Shown here: piece after piece, positions 11,121 to 21,778 of the stretch | Layout of the letters: every line of letters begins with the position of its first letter | Position numbering within the stretch: position 1 is the first letter of the stretch | Source of the DNA: Strongylocentrotus droebachiensis | Lineage: Eukaryota > Echinodermata > Echinoidea > Camarodonta > Strongylocentrotidae | Length of the DNA stretch: 64,000 nucleotides | Reading direction: 5' to 3' | Assembly (NCBI GenBank): GCA_035222895.1 | Contig: JAVYIG010000889.1 | Location: 186,001-250,000, forward strand | Notes under the pieces: generated by a model | Told to the model about the DNA's origin: nothing | The model's database searches: none | What the model saw: only the letters and a program-made list of their open reading frames with translations | Translations under genes and position numbers: made by a program

Positions 11121-12275
11121 CAGTGGACACAGATTTTGGATGATGGAGGCACAGTAGATGCCATATATTTGGACTTCATGAAGGCGTTCGATACGGTGCC
11201 TCACCACCGGCTGCTTCTCAAATTAGAATCGTATGGAGTTCGTGGGAATGTACTTGCATGGTTAGAGTCTTTTCTGAGTGGACGGCAGCAAAGAGTAGTG
11301 GTCAGAGGCAAGCAGTCTAAGTGGGGCAAAGTCCTGAGTGGAGTGCCGCAGGGCAGTGTGTTGGGTCCATGTTTATTTTTGCTATTTGTCAATGACCTTC
11401 CAAAAGTTGTCAACTCAAATATTTCGATGTTTGCAGACGACACAAAGTTGTATGTCCGCGCTGATACTGCAGATTTAAGAAAGCAACTTCAAGAGGATCT
11501 GTCACGGATGGAAGAATGGGCTTACAAATGGCAGCTTTGCTTTCATCCTGATAAGTGTACTGTTTTAAGGCTTGGGAAGTTACCGGCAGAAGCCTCTACA
11601 GACTATTGTATGAAAAAGGGGACAGACTCTGTAACACTATCTGTTACAAACGTAGAAAAGGACCTAGGTGTCCTAGTAGATTCACAACTATCATTTAAAG
11701 ATCACGTTTCCCAAACAGTTCTCAAAGCGAATCGAGTACTTGGAGTTATCCGTAGGACTTTTATGTACCTCAATACTGATACTATGCCGTTTTTGTTTAA
11801 AGGCCTCGTTAGGCCCATTTTAGAATACGGACAAGCCGCATGGTCCCCATACAGATTAGGAGAACAGAGAATGTTGGAAAGCGTACAAAGACGTGCAACA
11901 AAGATTATTCCTGGCCTTAGAAATTTAACATATCAGCAGCGCTTGACCAAACTCAAACTACCAACTCTTGTTCACAGGCGTAAAAGGGGGGACATGATCG
12001 ATGTGTATAAGTATGTGAATGGCTTGTACACTGTGCAAGAGATGCCCTTTAAGATGAGTACAGAAGATAGAACTCGAGGTCACTCTAGAAAACTTGAAAA
12101 GAAATATTCAAGGCTAGATATAAGAAAATACTTTTTTAGCAATAGAGTCGTGGAACTGTGGAACGGTCTCCCAGAAAACGTTGTGGCAGCTGGGTCGGTA
12201 AACTCTTTTAAGAATAGACTTGATAGTCACTGGTCAAAGAGTGTACCAGTAAGCTTTCTGTATGAGCCGGTCTAG
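11121..12275 (+). pseudogene. CR1-type ORF2: second half of reverse transcriptase
   Basis: Resumes the RT with YLDFMKAFDTVPHHRLL, then GVPQGSVLGPCLFLLF and the catalytic box FADDTKLY. The C-terminal region follows with KDLGVLVDSQLSFKDHV, RPILEYGQAAWSPY and ELWNGLPENVVAAGSVNSFK, ending with a stop at 12273-12275. The catalytic aspartates are intact and no other stop was found, so the element was probably recently active before the TIR element inserted. The N-terminal half ends at 10729. Confidence 0.88.
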
Positions 12276-12420
12276 GTGTTGTCTCTTGTCTCATGTTATC
12301 ACACAACCTCCTCCCTCCACAAAATAGCAGTAATCACGGAAGAATCCTGGATCGATGAACAGGCTTAGACCTACAACATCGTGTATTAAAGTAAAGTAAG
12401 TAAGTAAAGATCAAATAAAT
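12276..12420 (+). repeat. CR1-type element 3' UTR and short-repeat tail
   Basis: About 110 bp of 3' UTR is followed by TAAAGTAAGTAAGTAAAG and AATAAATCAATAAATAA. Such a short tandem tail, rather than poly(A), is usual at 3' ends of CR1/L2-group elements. Confidence 0.6.
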
Positions 12421-12649
12421 CAATAAATAATGCTGTATTTTGCAACTATACTGTCACTACCGTTTTCCGATTGCATAATATTTATAAAATGTCCCTTTTC
12501 CAAATAATACTGATATTTGAAAATTACACAAAGACGACTCTCGAATTTCTTGATTATTACTTTCTATAAACATTATAATCTATTGCTGTTACAAGTAGAC
12601 ACTGCATATAAATATTTTTACTGATGAATTCACTGTAATTTGAACTTAC

Positions 12650-12905
12650 ATCTGGATGCTCTTTTAGTCATCCCCAAGAGGACCTTAATCGTTGCTAGGC
12701 CCCCTCTCGGGCCTGGTAATAATGTGACTACATCTTCAATCGCTGTCACTGAATTCCGACGATCTACAGTCAAGATGACCAGGACGAGAACGAGTACGAA
12801 AACACAAAGGAGCAGCGACGACGTGGTCAATGACGTCAGACTCAGAATACTGGTTATTACAGACAAGTTTGGTTCGTCCCGAGACGATGTCGGAGTCTGA
12901 ATCAT
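12650..12905 (-). CDS. Cytochrome P450, coding exon 1 (membrane anchor and hinge)
   Basis: Starts at the only upstream in-frame ATG (12905-12903) and ends at donor CCAGAT/GTAAGT (GT at 12649-12648) in phase 1. It encodes 85 codons. Residues about 14-47 are strongly hydrophobic (SLLLCVFVLVLVLVILTV is the core anchor). D-R-R follows at 48-50, then the hinge L-L-P64-G65-P66-R-G. This is the standard N-terminus of a microsomal P450: an ER signal-anchor followed by a proline-rich hinge. The rest, GMTKRAS, leads into the exon 2 segment YMFEKTKTYG. The stretch before the anchor is a little longer than typical. The exon is separated from exon 2 by 5.2 kb that includes the antisense CR1 element. Confidence 0.75.
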
Positions 12906-12942
12906 GATTGCTGAACGACAAGGACTATAGGGATCAGATCAC

Positions 12943-12952
12943 GATATATAAG
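12943..12952 (-). promoter_or_regulatory. Possible TATA-like element of the P450 gene
   Basis: On the minus strand TTATATATCG lies about 40 bp upstream of the exon 1 ATG. The spacing leaves only a very short 5' UTR, so this is tentative. Confidence 0.2.
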
Positions 12953-13605
12953 ACTGTTCAGAAGACCGGCGAGATGCTGTCGATGTCGGCCACTCTAGCT
13001 ATATGTCGGTCTCTTGAGCTGAGAGCCACTGCAGATATGCGTCATGATCATAACTTGTTACTTTTACCAGTGACGCTTCCCCAAATGCGTGTCTAGAAAC
13101 AAAATTATCACGATATATTCACCACATCTCCACCAAATTATGGGAACTCAAGATCACAGATTAAACAGGGTTTTCGTTTTCAATATGACAAGATGAAGAC
13201 ACTTCCAACTCCAATATCTGAAACACCGAAATATACCAGAAGCCCTCTTAACTATATTTCTCCAAACTTTGCTCTCCCCGCTTCCCAACTGCAGTTGTGC
13301 GAAATAACGACTACGTTCGTCTCCTCAGGCAGTCTCTACTACACTCTTCGTTTGAAATCGGCTTTCTTTTTTCCGTAATCAAAAAGACTAAAACGATTTA
13401 ATGCAGATTAAGTGAGTTTCGTCCTTTCGATGACCATGAACAAAGTAAAGTACGGAGATACTCTGTTGCTAACATAGAAATGAGAAAGAATAGAGGTAAC
13501 GGCACGACAAAAGGATGTTTCGTAAGTAGGATTAATCCTTTATGCTCTTTATAATATGGTTTAGCCATGGACGGTTTACCAAGGACCTTTCAGATTTGTT
13601 GTGCC
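12953..13605. other. Intergenic DNA upstream of the P450 gene
   Basis: No exon or element boundary was recognised. Any P450 promoter or 5' UTR exon should lie here, but no convincing motif was seen beyond the TATA-like site. Confidence 0.4.
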
Positions 13606-13690
13606 TCGGCTGAGTGGTCAGAGCGTGTCGTCTATACAGATCCGGACGATTTGGGGGGTCCAGTCATTGTGTAGGGGTAATCAATCGTGC
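13606..13690 (+). repeat. tRNA-like (SINE-type) fragment
   Basis: GGCTGAGTGGTCAGAGCG resembles a D-arm/box A of the Leu/Ser type, and an anticodon-arm-like stretch follows. No proper T-arm is found, so this is not a functional tRNA; a degenerate SINE head is more likely. Confidence 0.35.
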
Positions 13691-13754
13691 TGAGCAAAAT
13701 GTGAGGATCCGGTATTGTCTGCATGCGTGGGAGAGGATAGCGAATTAGCTTCTT

Positions 13755-13773
13755 TCTCTATCTCTCTCTCTCA

Positions 13774-13819
<46 letters not shown>

Positions 13820-13952
13820 CCTCTCTCTCTCTTTCTCTACCTCTCTCTGCCTCTCTCTCACACACTCTCTCTCTCTCTCTCTCTCCTGAAAACCCCGGCC
13901 CGAAGCTCCGTCGATCTCTCTTAATTAATCACTCCCCCTCTCTCTCTCTCTC
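13755..13952. repeat. CT and TA microsatellites
   Basis: (CT)n, then a (TA)n block at about 13775-13815, then further (CT)n blocks to about 13950. Confidence 0.9.
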
Positions 13953-14101
13953 TGGGTTTCATGATTATGATATTCAATATATATCTGTCAGTAGGTGTGT
14001 CTATATATCGGACAAAAACTCAAAACCATTTTGACTTATAGCTGTCATTCAATTTTCCTCTCCTTTTTGTTTTCCCTTGTACTGATTGTGTCTTACCATC
14101 A

Positions 14102-14940
14102 GGCGCGGATCCAGGATTTCTTAGGGGGAAGAAAACATTTGAAATCAATTTGAAATTTAGTGTGCTGAAATTTGAAAATCGTGCCTGCCGATAGTGAGCG
14201 CTTTTTTTTTTTTTTTTACTGTAATGACCAAAATCAAACTGATTAAATCTCTGTGCAGCACAAAACGTACGACCATTCGATACAAGGGTCGGAAAATCAG
14301 ACTATTACTTAGGTGATTGCAATCACTTATGTCGATTCGACAACTAATGGTCGTCATTTTCCCACAAGAAGCAATTTTCATACCCTTTGGTTTTGAGGAA
14401 AGTTCTAAATAAGTATTTTCTTTCAAATGCCGTGGGAATGTTAACCTTTTCATCATTGTTTGGCCTGCAAATGGGACATAGTACCTGTAAAACCGTGGAA
14501 TAGTAACGACCAGGTAGAGCGTAGCGAGCGAAGTGAGTGGATCGTAAATTAGCGTGGGGCCGGTACCAGCGGCTGAGCCCCCGGAAGCTCAGGGGTTTTA
14601 GGCATTTAATTCCATATTGAGCATATTTTTATACCTTATTTGTGACACTGACAAGTCACTAATTGGCGAGGAGTCTAGGAGGCTGAGCCCCGTGAAGCTC
14701 AGGGCTTTTAGGTATTTGATTACAGTCAAATGAGTATTCATGGGTCCGCCTTAGGGCCCCCGGTGGGGTCCAGGGCGCGAAAACCCCGTACTTAAACACT
14801 GGCAGATCACTATTCTTTCTTTCTTTCTTTCTTTCTTTCTTTTTCTCTTTAACATATTTTTTTCAAAAAAAGCGAGGGGGCTCTAAGGGCGGCTCGAGCC
14901 TCCCTAGCCCCGCTGTTCTGCAGGCCCTGACATAAAGGCT
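14102..14940. repeat. Probable decayed hAT-like element with internal duplication
   Basis: Starts with CAGGCGCGGATCCAGGA, close to the other hAT-type ends in the window. Inside, GGCTGAGCCCC..GAAGCTCAGG..TTTTAGG occurs twice (about 14570 and 14680), and a (CTTT)n tract lies near 14815. The right end was not located. Confidence 0.4.
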
Positions 14941-15710
14941 TCTAAATAAGCGTATATTTGCCGACTTTAAGAGAAAAAATCCCGGAAAATCATGTTATTT
15001 CAGCAACAACTGGAGGTATCGAGGTATTGAGGTATTAGAAATAAACCACGTTTGGATTTCATTGAGATGGCCAACTTCCCCCAAGCCCCCCCCCCCCCTC
15101 ATCAGTACGCCAGTGTTCAGGGGCTCATGTCTTCTTACCCATATAATAACAAATACACACGCTTTCTCATCCTCAATATTTCCACGATATGCGCGTATCG
15201 CTATTTTCAAATCCTCCATTGATGAATATGGGGGCATGCGGAATGTTGAGGAAATTTAATTCCTGACTCTCCTTTTCTTTGAACGAAATATCATTTTTGT
15301 TATGATTCATTTCAGGTCATTTTTGGTTAAAAAATACAAACCATGTTTTACTCCTTTACTGCTCAGTGTTTTTTTTCGGGGGGGGGGGATGCGTTATGTC
15401 CACCCACGTTTATGCTCGGGGCCAATTCCGGTGCCCCTGAATCACGGACACAGGTCTCTTACTGCAGACCCCCTCGAAGATCACTACAATAATAATCGAC
15501 GGTACTTTGGGGGATCGCGTGATGAGTGGAGACATCGCGCTGTGTGTTGATCGTGATTAGAAGAATAAAAAATAAAAACGGACAAAAGCTGGGCTACGAT
15601 ATAAGGCATTCAAGGTCTGACAAAGAACCACTCCATTAATGCTCATCGATCCATCCAGCCATTACGGTTGAGATTCTAATCCGTTTATCCAAGGTTCCTT
15701 GTGTCCTTTA

Positions 15711-16091
15711 CAGTGGCGTACGCAGGATTTTTTCAAGGGGGGGGGGGGTTAACATTTTTTAAATCGGGCCGAAAATTTCGCAACGCCTCAACCAGCCGCT
15801 GAATAAGCGCGGGGGGGGGGGGGGGGGGGGGGGCTAAGAGCACTTTTTTTTGGGGGGGATGGGGGGGGGGGGTCCCAACAAAATTCGCAACGACTCATCG
15901 CGCCGCTGAATAAGCACTTTTGTTGTGTGTGTGTTGTTGTTTTTTGGTCCCAAAAATTTCCCAACCTCTCTTTAAAAAAATGTATAAAAACAAATGAGGG
16001 GGGGGTGTTTTCTTAAAAAAATCACACACATACAAACAATTGAGGGGGTTCAACCCCCCCCCCCCCCCCCCCTTCGCTGCGTACGCGCCTG
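15711..16091. mobile_element. hAT-type MITE, copy 3 (381 bp)
   Basis: The ends are CAGTGGCGTACGCAGG and CTGCGTACGCGCCTG. The flanking 8-bp duplication is GTCCTTTA (15703-15710) versus GTCCTTCA (16092-16099), one mismatch. The interior has G/C homopolymers and CGCTGAATAAGC subunits in the orientation opposite to copy 2. Confidence 0.8.
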
Positions 16092-17365
16092 GTCCTTCAT
16101 GGGAATGCCGAAGGAGATTATACCAGCCCCACATAGACATAATTATGTCTATTTTGGGGGTAGTTAGCGATTATTTTGTCATGTGTTTTTAACAAGTTGA
16201 TTGGCTGCATTATCTTGACTGTTTTGAGCTGTACGTTTTGATACAGCACACGAGAGTGACGAGACAAAACCGTACGAGACGCCGCAGATCTTATGACAAA
16301 TTATAATGGTTTTGTTATTGACTGAAATGATATCCCACGAGACTAAAAATGTCAGTCTCGTGGGTCTTTTCTGACATTTTTCAGGGTTTAGATCATTTGA
16401 CGTACGACGGCCCAATCGACCAACAGCATACTAATTCTCGAACTCGTGGTCATTCTGGAAGAAAGGTGCACCCAATATTATGATTATTATAACTATATAG
16501 GACTTCGGAAGAAAAAAGTGAATCAATTTCAATCATTTTTGCATCTGCAATCAGGGATTTGAACTTTAGCAAGAATATAAGCGAGGTCATATTCTGAAAA
16601 AAATAGTAAACCCCACTCATGTTTAAGGCCAAGATCTTAAAAAGGGTTATCTATCGGGATATCTAACACAAATCACATGAATTAACTTACTTGGTCTTTG
16701 CCACTGAGGAAATGTTGCAGTTTTAGTGAAGTCGTTAAAAAAAATCACAATGACGAGTAAACCTGTACAAATAAATTTCGTATTGTTGTTAGACAGCATT
16801 AAATAATCAGTTGGACCAATGTTGGTGATATCCTCGATCTAACGGGGCAACCCAGTTTAAAAGGGAATGTTTGACTGCATGGTATAACTAGTGATTGTCA
16901 TATTGTCAACTCAAGTTGATCTTTAACCATGACCACTTGTCAGACTGCTTTAAAGGCATCGTTTAACAATGTTAAATCTGAGATGCTTGACCCTACTGTT
17001 AAAAATGTCTTTGATATGGTGTAATATTGAACCTCTAACAAAATTGCACTTCAAAATGATCACGGAGTGCCTCAAAAAAAGGAAGAGTCTTTAAGTGACC
17101 GGTTTTACCATCTTCATTTCCCCCCAATGGACTGTACTGATATAAAACAAAAAATGAAAAATGAAATTTCGATCTCCAATCATAGATATCTTGATAAAAA
17201 GACAGGCGATCTGCTTTAAAAGTCATTTGATTCCTGACTGACCTAAAGGTTTATAATTTTGATTGCAGCGTGATCTAAAATCCAGGATCTTGTTTCAGAA
17301 TCTGAGGCAATGTTACCGAGTCACTTGATTATGGAATCTGTGCCTGGTTTTTGACTATCGGGTGT
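16092..17365. other. Intergenic, with one short hairpin
   Basis: No gene recognised. CCCACGAGACT (16334-16344) pairs perfectly with AGTCTCGTGGG (16354-16364) across a 9-nt loop; no function is claimed. Confidence 0.45.
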
Positions 17366-17452
17366 GTTCTTATAATAGCGGTTAGCGCGACAGCTACAAC
17401 ACTCTTATTTACTGATGGTGTTTGAGAGAATTTCGCGCCATTTTCTCATGTC
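17366..17452 (+). pseudogene. Relic of the receptor family (TM7 and C-terminus)
   Basis: The frame N-T-L-I-Y-stop-W-C-L-R-E-F-R-A-I-F-S-C aligns with N-T-V-I-Y-W-W-R-L-R-G-F-R-A-I-F-T-C of the intact receptor copies (around 22805-22855). One Trp has become TGA, and a 2-nt length difference lies just upstream. It sits about 370 bp outside the tandem array and is far more diverged than the four units, so it looks like an older fifth copy. The match is short but preserves the TM7 NxxIY motif. Confidence 0.6.
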
Positions 17453-18456
17453 GTAAATTCAATATACTGGTTACGTCACCGGAAGTTGCTTCTGACTGGT
17501 CAGTCATTTCATGAAGCTCTTAACAGTCCACTCCCAAAGAGATTGTACGTGGGAGGGAACTTTTTAGATCAACATAGTTTAATCTGAAACCGCGCGTGTC
17601 ACAACTATCTTTCTCAATATGCTATGGTCTCCACTAACCTAAATACATAGGAATTACATGTGTGTATTTATGTGATCATATCATGTATAAACATGACTTA
17701 ATATCGTTAAAAGCAAGGACAGACAAGATGAACAATGCGAACTTTTTGAACCTCAAAGAGAATGCCGAATCGTGGTAAAAGCAAATAGAATTGTTGAGCG
17801 TTCTTTTTATTGTAATTAATGTGACTTTGGAAGAATATAAGGTGTTACAAGGTTATGGGTTATTATAGAGACAGTTTCGATGGTTTCTGACAAACCTATG
17901 AATTAAGCTAACTAAATGCGTTATTATGAATCAGAATGAAATTCTAGAAATACGTATGGAATAACTGTAAATGATAGAATTCCTTCATATGTTTATAGCA
18001 AGGAGAAAGTTGTCACCTTAATTTATGAATTGAGTTTACAAAAGACGGATACAGATAAGACAGCTCCTCAACTGTACCTTTATCACTGTCCACAGTTTCT
18101 CCACACCATGAAAAGGTATCTATGTGAAAAGAATGTGAAAGTTTTTGAGGAACTAATTATATGCATCACATACACGAGGATAAATGCAGGACGGGACGAA
18201 AAAGTTTATTCTAAAAAACTTTTTAGATCTTCACCAGAGCATCGTTTCAAGAAACCGTCATAAGTTCACCGACATCCATTGAAATGTGTGTTAAATTTAA
18301 TACATGTGTTTCAATGGATTTTCGGTGAACTTATACTCATGGCTCAAGTGTTCACATCGAAAAACAATATCACCATAATTATAAATCCCAAGACTTTAAC
18401 CATCATTTTACAATGGCCACAGCGTTTTATTAGATTATCATGACGGGATATTTGTA

Positions 18457-19456
18457 CCCTCCCATGCCATAAGTATTGCAACATAGCTAAAATGCATGCA
18501 TTTTTATTTTATTTTACAAGCCTTTATATTGTTATATTTCATTCATAACCATAGTGTTGTCGACCATTTTTGTATATTTTGAGAGGGAAAACTAGTCCCT
18601 TTTCATTCCTGAGAGAAGTAGATGACCAGACCTGGTCATTTCTGAAACAAATTGGAAGACAAATGAACAAAGGCAAAACAAATGAAATTTTGGGAGATGG
18701 GGATTATCAGTGAACGAAATCATGAAACTGTTTCATATTTCTCCCAAAACTGTTTACAGGTCTCGTTTATACTTGTCGCAAAGAAATAATGGCCATAAGG
18801 TGCCAAGACAAGGGCAGAGGAAAACGGCAACACCCAGAGAAGACAAATTTATTTGTGCCGTTGCCAAGGAGGATTTAGATCTGTATTGCAAAGACGTTTT
18901 AATGCGACTTTATTCCACCGATATATTAAATTATAGTCAGTTTCTAGAGGTGAATATATTGTACTAGTTTATTGAAAGTAAATTTTCACACATTTATTAT
19001 ATTTTGTTGGATAATCACAACCTCTGATTTTGGCGCGCATCCTCCTTAGCAACGGCACAAAGAAATCTTTCTTCTATGGGTGTTGCCCTTTTCCTCTGCC
19101 CTTGTATTGGTACCTTACGGCCATTATTTCTTTGCGAAAAATACAAACGAAACCTGTAAACAGTTTTGGGAGAAATATGAAACAGTTTCATGATTTCGCT
19201 CACTGATAATCCCCATCTCCCAAAATTTCATTTGTTTTGCCTTTGTTCATTTGTCTTCCAATTTGTTTCAGAAATGACCAGGTCTGGTCATCTACTTCTC
19301 TCAGGAATGAAAAGGGACTAGTTTTCCCTCTCAAAATATACAAAAATGGTCGACAACACTATGGTTATGAATGAAATATAACAATATAAAGGCTTGTAAA
19401 ATAAAATAAAAATGCATGCATTTTAGCTATGTTGCAATACTTATGGCATGGGAGGG
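18457..19456. mobile_element. Tc1/mariner-derived foldback element (1,000 bp)
   Basis: It is bounded by TA (18455-18456 and 19457-19458). The ends are CCCTCCCATGCCATAAGTAT and its reverse complement, and the arms extend about 450 bp. Each arm carries the start of a Tc1-like transposase DNA-binding domain: NEIMKLFHISPKTVYRSRLY on plus at about 18711, with the equivalent on minus at about 19200. This is a helix-turn-helix followed by a G-Q-R-K basic stretch. The catalytic DDE part is absent. Sister units show the empty site GATATTTGTATACGCAC, so the insertion postdates duplication. Confidence 0.85.
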
Positions 19457-19571
19457 TATGATTGCGCACTTTGTAGTATTATGGTTTCATAAACACAACC
19501 GATGTGATGGAAGGGATACCTGCCTACTGACAACCCAATGGAAGAAGTCAAAATGTGAAACCAGTCCTTAA

Positions 19572-19959
19572 AGATAAAGGTGAGTTCTGGTTAAAAAAAA
19601 AAAAAATGAATTCACACAGAATCAAACGAAACTTACACTGAATGTTCAAGATTACAAATAAATGTCATTTGCCAAACAAGTTTGGTAGAAAATGTATACT
19701 GGCTGAGTAATGAGCATAGAAAGATTAGGAAATCAAGGTTAGTAGCCCGACACCATTTGTGTAGTCCCATATACATCTTTCTGTGTACAGCTAGTGCTTG
19801 TTACTTTACCAAGACTGGGCCAAATTTATTATGATTCTGATGACTCCAGAACTTTGCAGTACACATCAATACTTACATGCTACATGATCAACTTTTTCTG
19901 ATCCATTCCACACCTTTTCTGTCACAATGCAATCAAATGACCAGAACTCACCTTTATCT
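19572..19959. mobile_element. TTAA-class MITE in unit 1 (388 bp)
   Basis: The TIR AGATAAAGGTGAGTTCTGGT is mirrored at the right end, with TTAA at 19568-19571 and 19960-19963. Units 2 and 3 have the exact empty site GTCCTTAACTCGG. Unit 4 has the same insertion at 46539-46930. TTAA targeting is typical of piggyBac and Kolobok elements. No transposase is encoded. Confidence 0.88.
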
Positions 19960-21217
19960 TTAACTCGGACAGGGGGCCTTCCAAACTTATGTTTCCATCA
20001 TTATCTAGTAAATATTTCCTTCGTATAACTTGCGAGAAAAATAAAAATGAAATAAAGCTAGGTCCAGAAAAATGACACTGATAGACTTTTCCATGAAAAT
20101 ATGAATAAAGGTCTGGACTCAGAACGCTCTATGAGTTCCTCATCTATTTCTCAAAGTTTTGGTACGATAGAGAAATTCATGTAAAACACTTTCCGGATTG
20201 ATGATATCGTAATGTATACGAAGCATTGTTATTTCTTTCTTTTTTTCTTCAAAATAAATCTTTCTAATGTGAGTCTATGCAAGTCTCGTTCATAACATGT
20301 TATGCAAAATAAACAGTACAGTACGATTCACTCAAGTAGTATTAATTATTTCGTTTCGAAAGAAGTTCTTAATGGTGTGATGTATTTTTCATAAAAAATC
20401 TCTCAGCTTAAATACTGCGAAAGAGACCAGGCTAGTATTCATTTCCTCTATTTTTTAAGTATTAAAGGTGTCCGCTGAATACGAAGATCAGAGGCGTAGA
20501 GCAGCCCTATTCTTATTAAGTAGTAAATTATCATCAGTAAGTGGACCACGCCCAGTCGTGTACATTGTTCACCGTAACTCTGAGATCCCCCTCCAACTTC
20601 TAAAATCGTTAAAATTAAATTGCATGCTCATGACCAGCAATTTATCGATTCTGGCAAAAGAAAATGAGTAAGTGAGGCTGCATTATCAACTTGGACTACT
20701 GCCCTCTGTCGGGTTTAGTATAACAGGTTGGCGAACGCGCCTCCCTTGAATAAATAATAATAATAATAATAATAGTGGGTTCTTGTATAAATACATAGAT
20801 ATGCTTTTTTTTCTTTTTTTTCGTAGGCATCAGCGTATACAACTATACAACTAGGCAAATGCTAGAGTGCAGAACCTGCAGAACTCACAATCGTGACAGT
20901 CATGACATATGCTGTTGATTAATCACAGATACACACAAAGTTTAGGAATTTGATTTTTCTAAAATGAACAAAATTGAAAATGTCCCTTGCAAAATTTCAC
21001 CGTTTGAAAAGTCACTACGCGCATCCAAAAAAGGAATTATGCATGTTGGGTCTTGGATGAAGGTGTCAACTGAGCAAAGTTGTCATGAAATCAGAACAAT
21101 TTACCAAAAGCAATGGCGCCATCTTGGTTGGTGAATTAAAAAGAGCGCTTTAAAATATGTAATCTACACGTAGAATTTAATTGTGATTGCCATAGGGAAA
21201 AAACCCGATATTAACTG

Positions 21218-21244
21218 TCATGAACATTCTACCGCAGTTCATGA
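21218..21244. promoter_or_regulatory. Conserved inverted repeat upstream of receptor ATG
   Basis: TCATGAAC-11 nt-GTTCATGA lies about 45-70 bp before the start codon and is unchanged in all four units, although the sequence around it varies. It could be a transcription factor site or a 5' UTR hairpin; this is inference from conservation only. Confidence 0.35.
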
Positions 21245-21288
21245 ATTGCTAGACCAAGGATTCGTTCGCGCAAAATTGAACTAAGAAA

Positions 21289-21733
21289 ATGGATTTCGAA
21301 TTTAACGAGACCTTTCCCAACATCACGACGCCATTAACTGACTTTGGGCAAGATTCTCTATTAAAGGATTACTGTCCACAAAATACATACATCGCACTAA
21401 ATTATATCATAGCTACTGCAGCAGCATTTGGAATTGTTTTCACATCCACTACTTTGCTCAGTATTGCATGTCATCGTCGATTTCGAAAGAAAAACAACAT
21501 TTTCCAGTTCAACATCGTTCTCGCCGACTTCTTGTTTGATATTGCTATCATGCTTATATGTATAGTATTCTTGAGAAATATGCCGGTAAGTTAATAACAT
21601 ATTCGAATTAATACTTTTTAAGGATCGTTTTATTTTGAAAGGTTTCAAAGATTTGGGGCACGGTGAATGACCATCAACACAAACAAAAGAGAGAAAGCGA
21701 CACAGAGAGAGAGAGAGAGAGACAGAGAGAGAC

Positions 21734-21778
<45 letters not shown>

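Noticed and set aside
20468..20671. Open frame upstream of receptor copy 1 (RPVVYIVHRNSEIPLQLLKS).
   Set aside because: Disrupted in unit 2 and deleted from units 3 and 4, although the receptor in unit 4 is intact.
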